Assembly: GCA_019915015.1 (NCBI GenBank)
Contig: JAHBBC010000025.1
Span: 496,001-560,000, forward strand
From: Auriscalpium vulgare
Lineage: Eukaryota > Basidiomycota > Agaricomycetes > Russulales > Auriscalpiaceae
Direction of reading: 5' to 3'
DNA: 64,000 nt
A program made the translations under genes and the position numbers. The notes beneath the pieces are model-generated. The model was not told where the DNA came from, made no database searches, and was given only the letters and a program-made list of their open reading frames with translations. Numbering within the stretch: position 1 is the stretch's first letter; each line of letters opens with the position of its first letter. Below, piece by piece: positions 61,800-64,000 of this stretch.

Positions 61800-64000
61800 A
61801 GAAAATGCTCCAAGTCAATCTCGCTCTTCATTTCCATCGGTTAGTTGGACAGATCAGTGACAGAGCAGTAGCGTTTTCATGATATGCTGGAGCGCGTCGA
61901 GCGCCATGTACGCTGGTCTCATGCCAGAACCTGGCTCTCCGCCCATACTTGTGTGCCCAGGCCACCTGCATGCCACGAACCGCCCCTTTATGACTGCTGG
62001 GCTTTGCCAGAGGCTCACGGCGTTTTTGATCTTGTGTACAGTTGAAAGTGAGTAGTCTGTGCGACTTATGTACTGACAGTTGTTCTTCGCCACAGAACTC
62101 AAGGAACTTCAGTCAATACACCAGTCATTCGTTCAAGAAGCCCAGGGCTACGTCGTGGACAGCTCGTCTCCTCCCCGGCCCTCTTCAGCATACCGCGTCC
62201 ACGCTCGCGCGCCCGTTCCAATAACAGCCCGGGCCCAGTCCCCGCCCACCCACAAAATCAATTCGCGGCAAGTTTCACATTCTGCGGGTCCGTCGAGTGT
62301 CGGGGCAGCCGGAAGAGCGGCGAGCGTGCGATCACACTCGTCGGCGACGAACCTGCGCCGCCACTGTCGCAAGTAGTGGGTTGGATCTGGGCAGCAGGCT
62401 CGCGGCGAAGGCGCTCTTGATGCTCCTAATGTATCACGCAGTTCACGCTTGTTTTTCCGTCGGTACTGATATCGCTAATGTTAACGTTGCTCTTCATGCC
62501 CTCTGCCTCGCATCTACTCTATGCGGTACTTGGTGACTCACCTTCCCTCACTCTGGCCCCCGCGTCGCCCAGCGCTCTAGAAAACCCTTCGCCCGCACCT
62601 TTGCCCATCAAGCCCCTCGGGGTCCGGCGTTGAGCCCGGCCTCTCGGCACCCCCGATCCCGCCCCGCTGATTTAGATCCCGCCCTCGCGCTCCCATAGTG
62701 CGCTCCCGCCCGCCATTCACGCCCGCCGCTCCTTACGTTTGCTTCGCCGTGCACACACATCTCACATATTGCAAGCATACGGTCTCTTCCGGGGGTGGAC
62801 ACTCAAGTGCATGACATTGACAACGGACCCGCCCGCCCCATTGTAGGGTTCGAGGCGCACGGCTCGGCGGGCAGGCTCAGTTCGCGACGCGTCCGCCCGA
62901 AACACTCGGAGAAGGCTCGTCGGCGCGCTACGGCCTCTGACACTGCTGGCCAGGGATGGTCTTGTCCTCTCCCTAGGGCCCCGGGTCCTTCGTTCCCTAC
63001 ATATGTACTCATAATTCGTCCCTGTTATGGATTCCCCAGTGTTTGGGTGCCCCACATCCTCTCCCATGTCATATCATTGAGTAGTTGACAGCACTTACAA
63101 TAAATGGCTAGCGTCTTGCATAATGATGTCTGATGCCACGGCTAACTAAGGTCGCATGGCCTCTGAGCGATCGCTATGCGGACCTGTGCCTACAAACTGC
63201 AAAAGTTATGTAGCACTAGTAGCCTTCCTGGCGCACCTGGTTCCTAAACTCGTGGTTCCTCGTCTGATCTTCAATGAGTAAGCAGGGGCTGTAATTTAAA
63301 TCATGCAGTACCCAGGACAGTGCATTATCTAGAGAGTAGTGTTATAAAGGACAGTAACTAACTCTGTAAAATCCAGTCCAATCACGGTGGGTACATCTGA
63401 ATGGCGCCTACCACACAATGCGAATAGGTTCGCCAATGTGGAAGACAGACGGCAGTCTGCATAGTTTAAGACAATACGGATCTTGACTACATGTCGGCTG
63501 ATGGCTGGCTGTCGACTCAACGAGGCGTGCGTTTTTGCCCCCACGCCTTTCTGAACGCCTTGATGAAACCGGAATCCTTACTCGCCAGGTCGCATTACGA
63601 ATCCACATATCAGGTAGAGCCAGACTCGCTGCACCCGACACAATCCATGGTCGTTCAAGTGTCTGCCGAAAGGGCGAACTCGATGTCTAACTCCATATCA
63701 GATGTTACGCTGATGGAAATCAGACTGAAACTCATCAGCGAAAGCGGGTGCGAAAAAAATTGGCAAATGCGCACTCTTGCTCGCCAGGTCGGCGTGCACA
63801 AATGGGAAACGTTCTGAGTCGTCAGTGACAGAGGGGAAAGGGATCCGTGCAGCGGAGAAGCCGCGTACTGAACCGACTAGGGGGTGAATAAGCGTTCAGA
63901 ACAGTGACTTAATTGGCATACTTACCTTGAAGGATGTGGCGCAGAACATATTTGGCGATCGTGCAGGGGGTCTCGCAGACTCGGCAGCAAGATTGGATTG
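61800..64000. other. Right end of the window, no firmly supported gene
   Basis: A plus-strand exon-like frame at 62080-62376 (ELKELQSIHQSFVQEAQGYV, then Pro/Ser/Arg-rich) follows a good acceptor (TTCGCCACAG at 62094) and could be part of an unrecognised gene. A 327-nt open frame (63491-63817, ATG) has no motif. Nothing else could be supported. Confidence 0.3.

Overview
The window is nuclear DNA from a filamentous basidiomycete, most likely an agaricomycete of the wood-decay type. Nearly every convincing gene is broken by short introns (about 40-80 nt, GTRNGT donors, CTNAC-like branch sites, AG acceptors). The recognisable families also fit this group: a Plavaka-type transposase, a hAT transposase, a degenerate Crypton/Ndc10-like recombinase, a Ty3/gypsy LTR element, a KDM3-like JmjC protein and a Zn2Cys6 regulator. 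There are no operons, rRNA genes, CRISPR arrays or convincing tRNA genes. Exon chains below were assembled by hand from splice signals and checked for phase; they are predictions without transcript support.

Layout. 0.5-2.2 kb: a multi-exon gene of an uncharacterised family (gene A). 3.1-9.3 kb: a decayed DUF6698-type gene and a nearly complete Plavaka transposase with one frameshift. 9.6-12.0 kb: a tail-anchored protein gene (gene D) and a small intact gene (gene M). 13.5-15.7 kb: gene N and a divergent gene on a 1.1-kb block that recurs at 50.6-51.7 kb. 16.2-17.7 kb: a GC-rich tandemly duplicated relic ending in a broken PH-like domain. 18.3-19.4 kb: an F-box-like gene. 20.2-21.0 kb: a cysteine-rich candidate. 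21.3-22.2 kb: the first copy of a second duplicated block (second copy 53.3-54.1 kb). 22.4-25.1 kb: a KDM3-like JmjC gene. 25.5-26.9 kb: a 3'-truncated hAT transposase. 28.0-28.5 kb: a gene fragment. 29.8-31.3 kb: a WD40-like membrane-anchored protein. 32.0-33.3 kb: a multi-pass membrane protein. 34.2-36.6 kb: a multiply frameshifted Crypton-like gene. 37.1-38.0 kb: a Zn2Cys6 factor. 38.6-39.3 kb: a RING/coiled-coil protein. 39.5-40.1 kb: a broken paralogue of gene O.

40.45-49.72 kb is a complete, very young Ty3/gypsy element with 1349-bp LTRs that look identical and a 4-bp target duplication. It sits in the last exon of gene Q (minus strand). Removing the element and one copy of the 4-bp duplication gives a continuous, phase-consistent reading frame, so the insertion is probably recent. 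Gene Q is itself a chimera: its first exons are the duplicated 5' exons of gene N, and its body is related to gene A. On the other side of the same duplicated block, gene O (51.4-52.4 kb) shares its first exons with a gene at 15.1 kb but continues into different sequence. The duplicated block is therefore a divergent promoter plus the first exons of two genes, joined to different bodies at the two loci. The right end holds a small RING gene, a second tail-anchored gene (gene E, paralogue of gene D) and a decayed copy of the C-terminal half of EDC4, the mRNA-decapping scaffold.

The genes do not form one pathway. The window reads as a transposon-rich, recombining accessory region where duplication, exon shuffling and insertion are making and breaking genes. 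No clearly new defence or metabolic system was recognised; the most novel observation is the duplicated divergent-promoter/5'-exon cassette and the chimeric gene it produced.
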